Assembly (NCBI RefSeq): GCF_042666655.1
Contig: NZ_JBHTDE010000002.1
Coordinates: 620,001-684,000, forward strand
Reading direction: 5' to 3'
DNA from: Paracraurococcus sp042666655
Lineage (GTDB): Bacteria; Pseudomonadota; Alphaproteobacteria; Acetobacterales; Acetobacteraceae
Length of the DNA: 64,000 nucleotides
The position numbers were made by a program, and so were the translations under genes. This document shows, piece after piece, positions 9,580 to 16,876 of this stretch. The notes under the pieces were generated by a model. The model saw only the letters and a program-made list of their open reading frames with translations. It had not been told where the DNA came from and searched no databases. Position 1 is the first letter of the stretch, and each line of letters opens with the position of its first letter.

Positions 9580-9700
9580 GCTCGAGGAGGTCGTCCACCC
9601 GACGCGCGACGCGGTCTCCACCCGATCCGCAAGCCGACCGGGCCGGGATGGATCCCGCGGACCGATGCCGCGCCGGTCCAGCTGGCAAGCCCGCCCCGTC
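9580..9700 (+). pseudogene. Decayed 3' fragment of a PhyH-family dioxygenase gene
   Basis: The DNA from GAGGAGGTCGTCCACC onward closely parallels the 3' end of the intact dioxygenase gene (8850-8960). Both contain CGCGGTCTCCA, ATCCGCAAGCCGACC and GGCCGG(G/A)ATGGATC. Translated, the fragment gives IRKPTGPGWIPRTDAAPVQ against IRKPTRPEWIAHTDFAPIQ in the intact protein. No start, iron ligands or continuous upstream frame remain. It lies directly before the SDR operon. It may be the tail of a second dioxygenase gene that once headed that operon, or a partial duplication. Confidence 0.75.
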
Positions 9701-9758
9701 GCTTGCCGCCCCGCGCCGCTTCCTGCCATGGTTCGGCAAAACCATGGGGGAGGGGCCA

Positions 9759-10514
9759 GTGGCCAGGCTGCAGGGCAAGGTTGCCATCGTTACCGGCGCA
9801 GGGACCGGCATCGGCCGCTGCACCGCGGAGCTGTTCGCCCGCGAGGGTGCCAAGGTGGTCATCGCCGAGATCGACGCGCCGAGCGGCGAGGAGACCGCCC
9901 ACCGCATCGCCCGCGCCGGCGGCGAGGCGATCTTCCTGCGGACCGATGTCAGCGAGCCCGACAGCATCGCCGGCACCATCGCCAGCACCGTCCGGCACTA
10001 TGGCGGCCTGCATGTGCTGCACAACAATGCCGGCGGCTCGACCAGCGTCGACAACACCGCGGTCGAGGCGCCGCTCGAGGAATTCTGGCGTGCCATCAAG
10101 CTCGACCTCTACGGCACCTTCCTCGGCTGCCGCTTCGGCATCCCCGAGATGGCGCGCTCGGGCGGCGGCTCGATCATCAACATGGCGTCCGTCGTGGCGC
10201 TGATGGGCTTCCCCGGGCGGGATTGCTACACCGCGGCGAAGGGCGGCGTCGCCGCGCTCACCCGCTCGCTGGCCGTCGAGTTCGGGCCGAAGCGCATCCG
10301 GGTCAACGCGGTCGCCCCGACCGTCACCTTGACCGACCGGGTGCGCGGGCTGCTGGCCGGCAATTCGGCCATGCAGGTTCTGGCCGACCAACACCTGCTC
10401 GGCCTCGGCGAGCCGATCGACATGGCCAATGCCGTGCTCTACCTCGCCTCGGACGAAAGCCGCATCGTCACCGGCACCATCCTGCCGGTCGACAGCGGCC
10501 TGGTGACGCTCTGA
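9759..10514 (+). CDS. SDR family NAD(P)-dependent oxidoreductase
   Basis: Classical short-chain dehydrogenase of 251 residues. Cofactor loop TGAGTGIG (after KVAIVTGAG), NNAG structural motif, active-site Ser in SIINMASV and the YTAAK catalytic Tyr/Lys (CYTAAKGGV). The GTG at 9759 is chosen because GGAGG sits 5 nt upstream; an ATG at 9744 is in frame but lies inside that purine tract. It overlaps the next gene by one base (TGATG), so the two are co-translated. The substrate is unknown. The paired beta-hydroxyacid dehydrogenase and the dioxygenase remnant upstream suggest a catabolic pathway (inference). Confidence 0.88.
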   Translation: MARLQGKVAIVTGAGTGIGRCTAELFAREGAKVVIAEIDAPSGEETAHRIARAGGEAIFLRTDVSEPDSIAGTIASTVRHYGGLHVLHNNAGGSTSVDNTAVEAPLEEFWRAIKLDLYGTFLGCRFGIPEMARSGGGSIINMASVVALMGFPGRDCYTAAKGGVAALTRSLAVEFGPKRIRVNAVAPTVTLTDRVRGLLAGNSAMQVLADQHLLGLGEPIDMANAVLYLASDESRIVTGTILPVDSGLVTL

Positions 10515-11422
10515 TGTCGAACCTCACCCATATCGGCTTCCTCGGCCTCGGCCAGATGGGCGCGCCCATGGCGGAGCGGCTGTTCGGCCCCGACGTGCAG
10601 CTGCATGTCTTCGACCCGCGTGCGGAGGCCATGCAGCCCTTCGTCGCCCGCGGCGCCAAGGCCTGCGCCTCGCCCGCCGCGGTGGCGGATGCCGCCAGCA
10701 TCGTCTTCGCCTGCCTGCCCACCGGCAAGGTCAGCGAGGCCGCGGCGCTCGGCCCCGAGGGCGTCGTGCATGGCCGCGCCATCCGCGTCCATGCGGAGAT
10801 GTCGACCATCGGCCGCACCACGGTGCAGCGCATCGCCGACGGCCTGGCGCAGCGCGGCCTGGCGATGGTCGATTCGCCGATCAGCGGCGGGCCGGCAGGC
10901 GCCCGGGCCGGCACGCTGGCGATGATGGTCGCCGGTGCGCCCGATGCCGTGGAGACGTTGCGCCCCTTCCTGCAGCGCATCGGCCAGCGCATCTTCGTGC
11001 TGGGCGACCAGCCTGGCCAGGGCCAGGTGATGAAGCTGGTGAACAACCTGCTCTTCGCCGCCAATACCGCCAACGCCTTCGAGGCCTTCGCGCTCGGCGC
11101 CAAGGCCGGGCTCGACCCCGACACCATGGTCGCGATGGTCAATGCCGGCACCGGCCGCAGCTTCGCAAGCAGCGATGTCATGCCCGGCATCCTCGACGGC
11201 AAGCTGCGCTTCGGCGCCTCCATCGCGGTGCTCGACAAGGATGTCAGCCTGGGACTCGAAGAAGCCAGGGCCTACGACGTGCCGATGTGGGGGATCGAGC
11301 AGGCGGCGCGGCTCTGGCGCTTCGCCGCCAGCCAGGGCAAGGGCGGCGCGGACCTGGCCGAGCTGGTCCGCATCGTCGAGGGCTGGGCCGGCGCCGAGAT
11401 ACGCAGCCGCAAGGACGGCTGA
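10514..11422 (+). CDS. NAD(P)-dependent oxidoreductase, 3-hydroxyisobutyrate dehydrogenase family
   Basis: Beta-hydroxyacid dehydrogenase of 302 residues. N-terminal dinucleotide fold IGFLGLGQMGAPMAERL, substrate-binding loop DSPISGGPAGARAGTLAMMV with the family's G-G-x-x-G-A pattern, and the catalytic-lysine region GQVMKLVNNLLFAAN. It oxidises a small beta-hydroxyacid, or acts as a glyoxylate/succinic-semialdehyde-type reductase; these cannot be told apart by eye. It is translationally coupled to the SDR by TGATG and terminates at the convergent hairpin 11432-11457. Confidence 0.88.
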   Translation: MSNLTHIGFLGLGQMGAPMAERLFGPDVQLHVFDPRAEAMQPFVARGAKACASPAAVADAASIVFACLPTGKVSEAAALGPEGVVHGRAIRVHAEMSTIGRTTVQRIADGLAQRGLAMVDSPISGGPAGARAGTLAMMVAGAPDAVETLRPFLQRIGQRIFVLGDQPGQGQVMKLVNNLLFAANTANAFEAFALGAKAGLDPDTMVAMVNAGTGRSFASSDVMPGILDGKLRFGASIAVLDKDVSLGLEEARAYDVPMWGIEQAARLWRFAASQGKGGADLAELVRIVEGWAGAEIRSRKDG

Positions 11423-11431
11423 GCCGGGGGT

Positions 11432-11457
11432 GGCGGGAGGAGCGAACCCCTCCCGCC
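11432..11457. terminator. Convergent terminator hairpin
   Basis: GGCGGGAGG-N8-CCTCCCGCC, a perfect 9-bp GC stem between the 11422 plus-strand stop and the 11465 minus-strand stop. No U-tract, as is usual in this high-GC genome. Confidence 0.6.
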
Positions 11458-11464
11458 GATGCGG

Positions 11465-13762
11465 TCAGGTCGCCAGCTGCGACCCGATCGGCAGCTCGCG
11501 GATGCGCTTGCCGATCGCGGCATAGATCGCGTTGCACAGCGCCGGCGCGAAGGGCGGCAGGCCGGGCTCGCCGACGCCGCTCGGCGGCACGTCAAGGCCT
11601 GCGGGCACGATGTGCACCCGCACCTCGCGCGGCGCGTCGTCGATCCGCGATACCTCGTAGTCGGTGTAGTTGGACTGCACCACGCGGCCGCCCTTGAAGG
11701 TGATCGCGCTTTTCGTCGCCAGCGACATGCCCATCACGCAGGCGCCCTCGACCTGGGAGCGGATGCGTTCCGGGTTGACGTGGAAGCCGCAATCGATGGC
11801 GACGTCGACCCGCGGGACCGACAGCACGCCCTTCTCGTCCACCGCCGCCTCGACCACCGTCGCCACGTAGGTGACGAAGCTGCGATGCGCGGCGATGCCC
11901 AGCCCATGCCGCGCCGGCAGCTTGCGGCCCCATTCCGCCTTCTCCGCGGCGAGCTCGACGACGTGCCGCAGCCGGCCGGTATCGACCGGATACTTCCGCG
12001 GATCCTCGTTGTAGTTCCAGAACTCGGTCGGGCCCTTGCCGACCGGCAGGTCCACCATGCGCGGCGCGCCGATCAGCTCCAGCAGGTAGTCCTTCGGGTC
12101 CCGCCCGGCCGCCGCCGCCATCTCGCCGACGAAGGAGTGCACCGCGAAGATATGCGGGATGTTGAGCACCGAGCGGAACCAGCCGATACGGGTATGCGCC
12201 TCGGCCTCGCCGTTCTCGATCCGCATGTTCGGGATGGCGAAGGGCGTGTCCAGCAGGCCCATGCCGACCTCGAACCCCGCGCCGTGCTTCTGGTCGGGGG
12301 CGAAGATGCTCAGGATGCTGGGGAAGACGCTGCGATGCATCCAGCTCGTCGCCTTGCCCTCGGCATCCAGTCCGGCCTGCAGCCGGTCCACCTGGACGGT
12401 GTGGTAGTAGCCGTTCTGGATGTCGTCCTCGCGGGTCCAGACCACCTTCACCGGCTGGCCGTCCATCGCCTTCGACAGCAGTGCCGCCTCGATTGCATAG
12501 TCGCATTTCGACTTGCGGCCGAAGCCGCCGCCGAGGAGCTCGACGTTCACGGTGACATTCTCCAGCGGCACCTTCAGCCGCTCGGAGATCTCGCCGCGCA
12601 CCGAATAGGGGCTCTGCGCGCTGGTCCAGCACTCGACCTTGCCCCCGGCGATGCGCACGGTCGCCGCCGGCGGCTCCATTGGCGCATGCGCCAGGTGCGG
12701 CGCGTAGTATTCCGCCTCCACCCGCTTGGTCGCCTTGCCCAGGGCGGCGTCGGCGTCACCTTCCTTGCGCAGGACGTTGCCCGGCTTGCGCGCGGTCTGC
12801 TCCAGGCCGGTGCGGTAGCTGTCGCTGTCGTAGCTGGCGTGCGGGCCGTCCTTCCAGGTGATCTTCAGCGCTTCCCGCGCCTGCATCGCCGCCCAGGTGT
12901 TCCTGGCGATGACCGCGACGCCGCCGAGCGGGGAGAATTTCGCCGGCGGCGGCGTGCCCTCGAGCTGCACGATCTTGACCACGCCAGGAATCTTCTTCGC
13001 CGCAGTATCGTCCACCGAGACGACCGTGCCGCCCAGCACCGGCGGCCGCGCCACGACGGCGAAGAGCAGGCCGGGCATGGTCGTGTCCTGGCCGTACTTC
13101 GCCCGCCCAGTGGAGATGTCGAAGCCGTCCACCAGCGGCAGGGTGTCCTTGCCGATATAGCGGAAGTCGGCGGCCTCCTTCAGCTTCAGCGTCTCCTTCG
13201 GCGGCACCGGCAGCTTCGCCGCCTCGGCCGCGACATCGCCGTAGCCCAGGCTGCGGCCGCTTGCGGCATGCAGCAGCTGGTGGTTCCTAGAGGTGACCTG
13301 GTCGGCCGGCACGCCCCAGCGCTTCGCCGCCGCGGCTTCCAGCATCCGCCGCGCCGCCGCGCCGCATTCCCGCATCGGCTGCAGGAAATGGCGGGTCGAG
13401 CGCGAGCCGTCGGTGTCCTGGTTGCCGTAGCGCAACTCGTCGCCCGGCGCCTGCACCACCTTCACCCGGGACCAGTCGGCTTCCAGCTCGTCGGCGACGA
13501 TCATCGGCATGCCGGTCCGCACACCCTGGCCCATCTCGGCGCGGTGGCAGACGATGGTCACCAGCCCGTCGGGGGCGATCGAGACGAAGACCAGCGGGTC
13601 GTTCACCACGCCATGCGGCATGGCGTCGGCGCCGAATTTCGGCTTCGGTGCATCCTCCACCGCCTGGGCCGTCGGCACGCGCAGCGCCATCAGGAACCCA
13701 CCGGCGGCGACGCCCTGCAGCAGCAGGCGGCGGGAGGGACGTTCGATGCGAAGATCGGTCAT
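11465..13762 (-). CDS. Molybdopterin-binding large subunit of a xanthine-dehydrogenase-family hydroxylase (IorB type), Tat-exported
   Basis: 765-residue molybdenum-cofactor subunit of the isoquinoline 1-oxidoreductase/aldehyde dehydrogenase group. The N-terminus ERPSRRLLLQGVAAGGFLMA is a twin-arginine signal, placing the enzyme in the periplasm. Landmarks are the CHRAEMGQGVRTGMPMIVADEL loop, VELLGGGFGRKSKCDYAIEAALLSK, and GVGEPGLPPFAPALCNAIYAAIGKR with the family's C-terminal Glu (GVGEPG). The start at 13762 lies 1 nt beyond the iorA stop. It works with the 2Fe-2S subunit upstream. No FAD subunit or cytochrome c partner gene is adjacent, so the electron acceptor is unknown. Confidence 0.9.
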   Translation of the reverse strand: MTDLRIERPSRRLLLQGVAAGGFLMALRVPTAQAVEDAPKPKFGADAMPHGVVNDPLVFVSIAPDGLVTIVCHRAEMGQGVRTGMPMIVADELEADWSRVKVVQAPGDELRYGNQDTDGSRSTRHFLQPMRECGAAARRMLEAAAAKRWGVPADQVTSRNHQLLHAASGRSLGYGDVAAEAAKLPVPPKETLKLKEAADFRYIGKDTLPLVDGFDISTGRAKYGQDTTMPGLLFAVVARPPVLGGTVVSVDDTAAKKIPGVVKIVQLEGTPPPAKFSPLGGVAVIARNTWAAMQAREALKITWKDGPHASYDSDSYRTGLEQTARKPGNVLRKEGDADAALGKATKRVEAEYYAPHLAHAPMEPPAATVRIAGGKVECWTSAQSPYSVRGEISERLKVPLENVTVNVELLGGGFGRKSKCDYAIEAALLSKAMDGQPVKVVWTREDDIQNGYYHTVQVDRLQAGLDAEGKATSWMHRSVFPSILSIFAPDQKHGAGFEVGMGLLDTPFAIPNMRIENGEAEAHTRIGWFRSVLNIPHIFAVHSFVGEMAAAAGRDPKDYLLELIGAPRMVDLPVGKGPTEFWNYNEDPRKYPVDTGRLRHVVELAAEKAEWGRKLPARHGLGIAAHRSFVTYVATVVEAAVDEKGVLSVPRVDVAIDCGFHVNPERIRSQVEGACVMGMSLATKSAITFKGGRVVQSNYTDYEVSRIDDAPREVRVHIVPAGLDVPPSGVGEPGLPPFAPALCNAIYAAIGKRIRELPIGSQLAT

Positions 13763-13763
13763 G

Positions 13764-14219
13764 TCAGGCGGCCCCCCGGGCGGCGGCCTTGATGGCCGCG
13801 CGGATGCGCTGGTACGTGCCGCAGCGGCAGATGTTGCCCTGCATGCCGGCGTCGATGTCCTCGTCGGTCGGCTGCGGGGTCTGCTGCAGCAGCGCCACCG
13901 CCTGCATGATCTGCCCGGCCTGGCAATAGCCACATTGCGGCACGTTGATGGAACGCCAGGCCTTCTGCACCGGGTGGTTGCCGTCTGGGCTCAGTCCCTC
14001 GATCGTGACCACGGCCTGGCCCTCGGTGTCGCCCATGGCGGTGGCGCAGGCGCGCACCGCCTCGCCGTTCATGTGGACGGTACAGGCACCGCAGGCGGCC
14101 ACGCCGCAGCCGAATTTCGTGCCGGTCAGGGCCAATTCGTCGCGCAGGAACCACAACAGGGGCATCGCGGGATCGCCGTCATAGGAACGTTCCTCGCCGT
14201 TGACGCGCAGCTTGACCAT
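13764..14219 (-). CDS. (2Fe-2S)-binding small subunit of the molybdenum hydroxylase (IorA type)
   Basis: 151-residue electron-transfer subunit with two [2Fe-2S] clusters. The plant-type ferredoxin motif is KFGCGVAACGACTVHMNG and the C-terminal four-Cys motif is PQCGYCQAGQ plus GNICRCGTYQRIR. The start MVKLRVNGEERS is preceded by GGAGGAGGAGGG; the frame remains open upstream to 14438 but that portion is not family-like. It is cotranscribed with the large subunit 1 nt downstream. It has no own signal, so it is expected to ride with the Tat signal of its partner. Confidence 0.93.
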   Translation of the reverse strand: MVKLRVNGEERSYDGDPAMPLLWFLRDELALTGTKFGCGVAACGACTVHMNGEAVRACATAMGDTEGQAVVTIEGLSPDGNHPVQKAWRSINVPQCGYCQAGQIMQAVALLQQTPQPTDEDIDAGMQGNICRCGTYQRIRAAIKAAARGAA

Positions 14220-14388
14220 CGGGGGTCCCTCCTCCTCCGCCCGGCATGGGGACGCCGGGATGTGAGGGGAACGCTCGGGAACCCGGTCCCGTTGCCCTTG
14301 CCTCGCATCGCGGAACGGTCCGGCCCCTCGTCCGCCGGCGGGCTGGCTGCTAGACAGCGGCGGATCGCGGGCGGGAGGCGGCAGCAGC

Positions 14389-14871
14389 ATGGCATCGAAG
14401 CAGACCCCCGCCGTGCGCGCGGCCGAGGCCGCCGGCATCCGCTTCCGCCTGGTCGAATACGACTACGAACCGGATGCGGAATCGGTCGGGCTACAGGCGG
14501 CGGCCGCCATGGGCATCCCGCCCGGACAGGTGTTCAAGACGCTGGTCTGCCTGCTGGACGGGGCGGAATTGGTCTGCGCCGCCATCCCCTCCGACGCCCG
14601 GCTCTCGCTCAAGGCGCTGGCCGCAGCGGCGGGGGCCAAGCGGGCGGAGATGGCGGACCCGGCCAAGGCCGAACGCAGCACCGGCTTCGTCGTTGGCGGC
14701 ATCAGCCCCTTCGGCCAGAAGCGGCGGCTGCGCTGCTTCCTCGATGCCAGCGCCGCGGGGCAGGACGAGATCGTGGTGAACGGCGGCCGACGCGGGTTGC
14801 AGATCGCCCTGGCCCCGGCCGATCTGGTGGCGGCGCTGGCGGCGGTGGTCTGCCCGCTGCAGGCCGAATGA
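14389..14871 (+). CDS. ybaK: Cys-tRNA(Pro)/Cys-tRNA(Cys) deacylase, YbaK/EbsC family
   Basis: 160-residue trans-editing hydrolase that clears Cys mischarged on tRNA(Pro). The typical N-terminus TPAVRAAEAAGIRFRLVEYDY is followed by GIPPGQVFKTLVCLLDG (with the conserved Lys), AAAAGAKRAEMADPAKAERSTGFVVGGISPFG and the C-terminal VVNGGRRGLQIALAPADL. The length matches the family. It is divergent from iorA (169 bp between starts) and followed 28 nt later by acuI. Confidence 0.93.
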   Translation: MASKQTPAVRAAEAAGIRFRLVEYDYEPDAESVGLQAAAAMGIPPGQVFKTLVCLLDGAELVCAAIPSDARLSLKALAAAAGAKRAEMADPAKAERSTGFVVGGISPFGQKRRLRCFLDASAAGQDEIVVNGGRRGLQIALAPADLVAALAAVVCPLQAE

Positions 14872-14899
14872 CGCAGCCAAGCAAAGGGAGGAACGCCGC

Positions 14900-15889
14900 A
14901 TGAAGGCCCTGGTGGTGGACAGACCGGAGACCGGCCAGGCGGCCCGCGCCGCCTTCCGCGACTTCGCCGAGAGCGAATTGCCCGAGGGCGACGTGCTGCT
15001 GCGCGTCAGCCACTCGACGGTGAACTACAAGGACGGGCTGGCGGTGACCGGCCGTGCCCCCGTGGTGCGGCGCTTCCCCATGGTGCCGGGGATCGACCTG
15101 GTCGGCGTGGTCGAGACATCCGACAACCCGGCAGTAAAGCCCGGCGATCAGGTCCTGCTGAACGGCTGGGGGGTGGGTGAGACCCATTGCGGCGCCTATG
15201 CGCCCCGGGCCCGGGTCAAGGCGGACTGGCTGGTGCCGCTGCCCGCCGGCATGGACCCGGCCGAGGCGGCGGCGATCGGCACCGCCGGCTATACCGCCAT
15301 GCTCTGCGTCATGGCGCTGGAACGCTACGGCATGACGCCCGACCGCGGCCCGGTGCTGGTGACCGGCGCGGCCGGCGGCGTCGGTTCGGTCGCCATCGCG
15401 CTGCTGGCCTCGGCCGGCTGGTATGTCGCGGCCAGCACCGGGCGGCCGGAGGAGCAGGCCTATCTCGAAGGCCTCGGCGCCAAGGAGGTGGTGCCGCGCG
15501 ACCGCTATGCCGGCGGGGCGGCGCGGCCGCTGGGCAAGGAGGTCTGGGCGGCGGCGGTGGACACGGTGGGGTCGAAGACCCTGGCCGGGGTGCTGACCGA
15601 GATCAAGTATGGCGGTGCGGTCGCCGCCTGCGGCCTGGCGCAGGGGATGGACCTGCCGGCCTCGGTGGCGCCCTTCATCCTGCGCGGGGTGGGGCTGCTC
15701 GGCGTCGATTCGGTCATGGCGCCGCGGGCGCTGCGGCTGGAGGCCTGGGCGCGGCTGGCCCGCGATCTCGACCGCGCCAAGCTGGCGGCGATGACGACGA
15801 CGGTCGGGCTGGACGAGGTGCCGCGCGTCGCCGAGGCGATCCTGGCCGGCCAGGTGCGCGGCCGCGTCGTGGTGGAGATCGGCCGGTGA
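14900..15889 (+). CDS. acuI: Acrylyl-CoA reductase (NADPH), YhdH/AcuI-type quinone oxidoreductase
   Basis: 329-residue medium-chain dehydrogenase/reductase without structural zinc. The YhdH/AcuI subgroup is marked by STVNYKDGLAVTGRAPVVR, PMVPGIDLVGVVE, NGWGVGETHCGAYAPRARV, AIGTAGYTAMLCVMALE and the NADPH loop VLVTGAAGGVGSVA. Family members reduce acryloyl-CoA to propionyl-CoA and act in detoxification during dimethylsulfoniopropionate or 3-hydroxypropionate metabolism. AAAGGGAGGA precedes the ATG. The 3' end overlaps the next gene (GTGA), so the Bug receptor is translationally coupled. Confidence 0.9.
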   Translation: MKALVVDRPETGQAARAAFRDFAESELPEGDVLLRVSHSTVNYKDGLAVTGRAPVVRRFPMVPGIDLVGVVETSDNPAVKPGDQVLLNGWGVGETHCGAYAPRARVKADWLVPLPAGMDPAEAAAIGTAGYTAMLCVMALERYGMTPDRGPVLVTGAAGGVGSVAIALLASAGWYVAASTGRPEEQAYLEGLGAKEVVPRDRYAGGAARPLGKEVWAAAVDTVGSKTLAGVLTEIKYGGAVAACGLAQGMDLPASVAPFILRGVGLLGVDSVMAPRALRLEAWARLARDLDRAKLAAMTTTVGLDEVPRVAEAILAGQVRGRVVVEIGR

Positions 15890-16854
15890 CGACCCTGTCC
15901 CGCCGCACGCTGCTCGGCGCCGGTGCGACGCTGGCGGCGATGCCGGCACGTGCCCAACCCTGGCGGCCGACGCGGTCGGTCACCATCCTGGTGCCCTTCG
16001 CCGCCGGGTCCGGCACCGATGCGATCTCCCGCATCCTGGCCGGGCTGCTGGAGCCGATCTGGGGCCAGCCCGTGGTCGTCGAGAACCGGGCCGGCGCCAA
16101 TGGCGCGCTGGCCGCCGGCGCCGCCGCGCGCGCCGCGCCGGACGGCTCGACGCTGATGATGACCACCAACACGCCGAGCGCCGCCAACCCGGCGCTGATG
16201 AAGCGGCTGGACTACGACCCGGTCGCCGACTTCAGCGCCATCTGCCGCACCGGCAATTACAATTTCTGGCTGGTGGTGCCGGAGACCTCGCCCTTCCGCA
16301 GCGTGGCGGAATTGCTGGCGGCGGCGAAGGCGAAGCCGGGGCAGCTCACCTATGCCTCGGGCAATTCCACCGGCATCGTCGCCGGCGGGACGATCGCGGC
16401 GCAGGCCGGGATCGAGATGACGCATGTGCCCTATCGCAGCACGCCGCCGGCGATCACCGACGTCATCGCCGGCCGGGTCACCTGCATGGTGGTGGATGTC
16501 TCCTCCTCGCTGGGCAACGTCAAGGGCGGGCAGTTGCGGGTATTGGGCGTGACGACGAAGCAGCGCAGCAAGCTGCTGCCGGACATCCCGCCGCTGGCCG
16601 AGCTCGGCCTGCCCGGCTTCGACGTGGCGGCCTGGGCCGGGGTGGTCGGGCCGGCGCGGATGCCGACCGAGATGGTGGCGTCGATCAACGCCGATATCCG
16701 CGGCGTCTGGGACCGGCCGGAGACGGCGACGCGGCTGGGCGATATCGGCTTCGACGGGTTCAGCTCGACGCCCGAGGAGTTTTCCGCGTTCATCAAGGAC
16801 GAGATCGTCAAATGGGGCCGCATGGCCCGCGCCGCGGGGATCGAGCCGGAATAG
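15886..16854 (+). CDS. Bug-family (TTT) substrate-binding protein coupled to acuI
   Basis: 322-residue periplasmic receptor beginning at GTG 15886, which overlaps the acuI stop as GTGA. The signal VTTLSRRTLLGAGATLAAMPARA contains SRRTLL, so Tat export is possible. Mature motifs are RSVTILVPFAAGSGTDAIS, VVENRAGANGALAAGAAARA, YASGNSTGIVAGG, HVPYRSTPPAITDVIAG and the C-terminal FIKDEIVKWGRMARAAGIEPE, very typical of Bug proteins. The coupling suggests the ligand may be a carboxylate processed by AcuI (inference). No membrane components are nearby. Confidence 0.92.
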   Translation: MTTLSRRTLLGAGATLAAMPARAQPWRPTRSVTILVPFAAGSGTDAISRILAGLLEPIWGQPVVVENRAGANGALAAGAAARAAPDGSTLMMTTNTPSAANPALMKRLDYDPVADFSAICRTGNYNFWLVVPETSPFRSVAELLAAAKAKPGQLTYASGNSTGIVAGGTIAAQAGIEMTHVPYRSTPPAITDVIAGRVTCMVVDVSSSLGNVKGGQLRVLGVTTKQRSKLLPDIPPLAELGLPGFDVAAWAGVVGPARMPTEMVASINADIRGVWDRPETATRLGDIGFDGFSSTPEEFSAFIKDEIVKWGRMARAAGIEPE

Positions 16855-16876
16855 CCGCGCGGCGGAAGAGGCCGCG

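Noticed and set aside
11459..13792. 777-codon plus-strand open frame opposite the IorB gene
   Set aside because: High-GC antisense shadow. The translation is His/Arg/Asp-rich low-complexity text, while the minus strand has all the molybdenum hydroxylase motifs.
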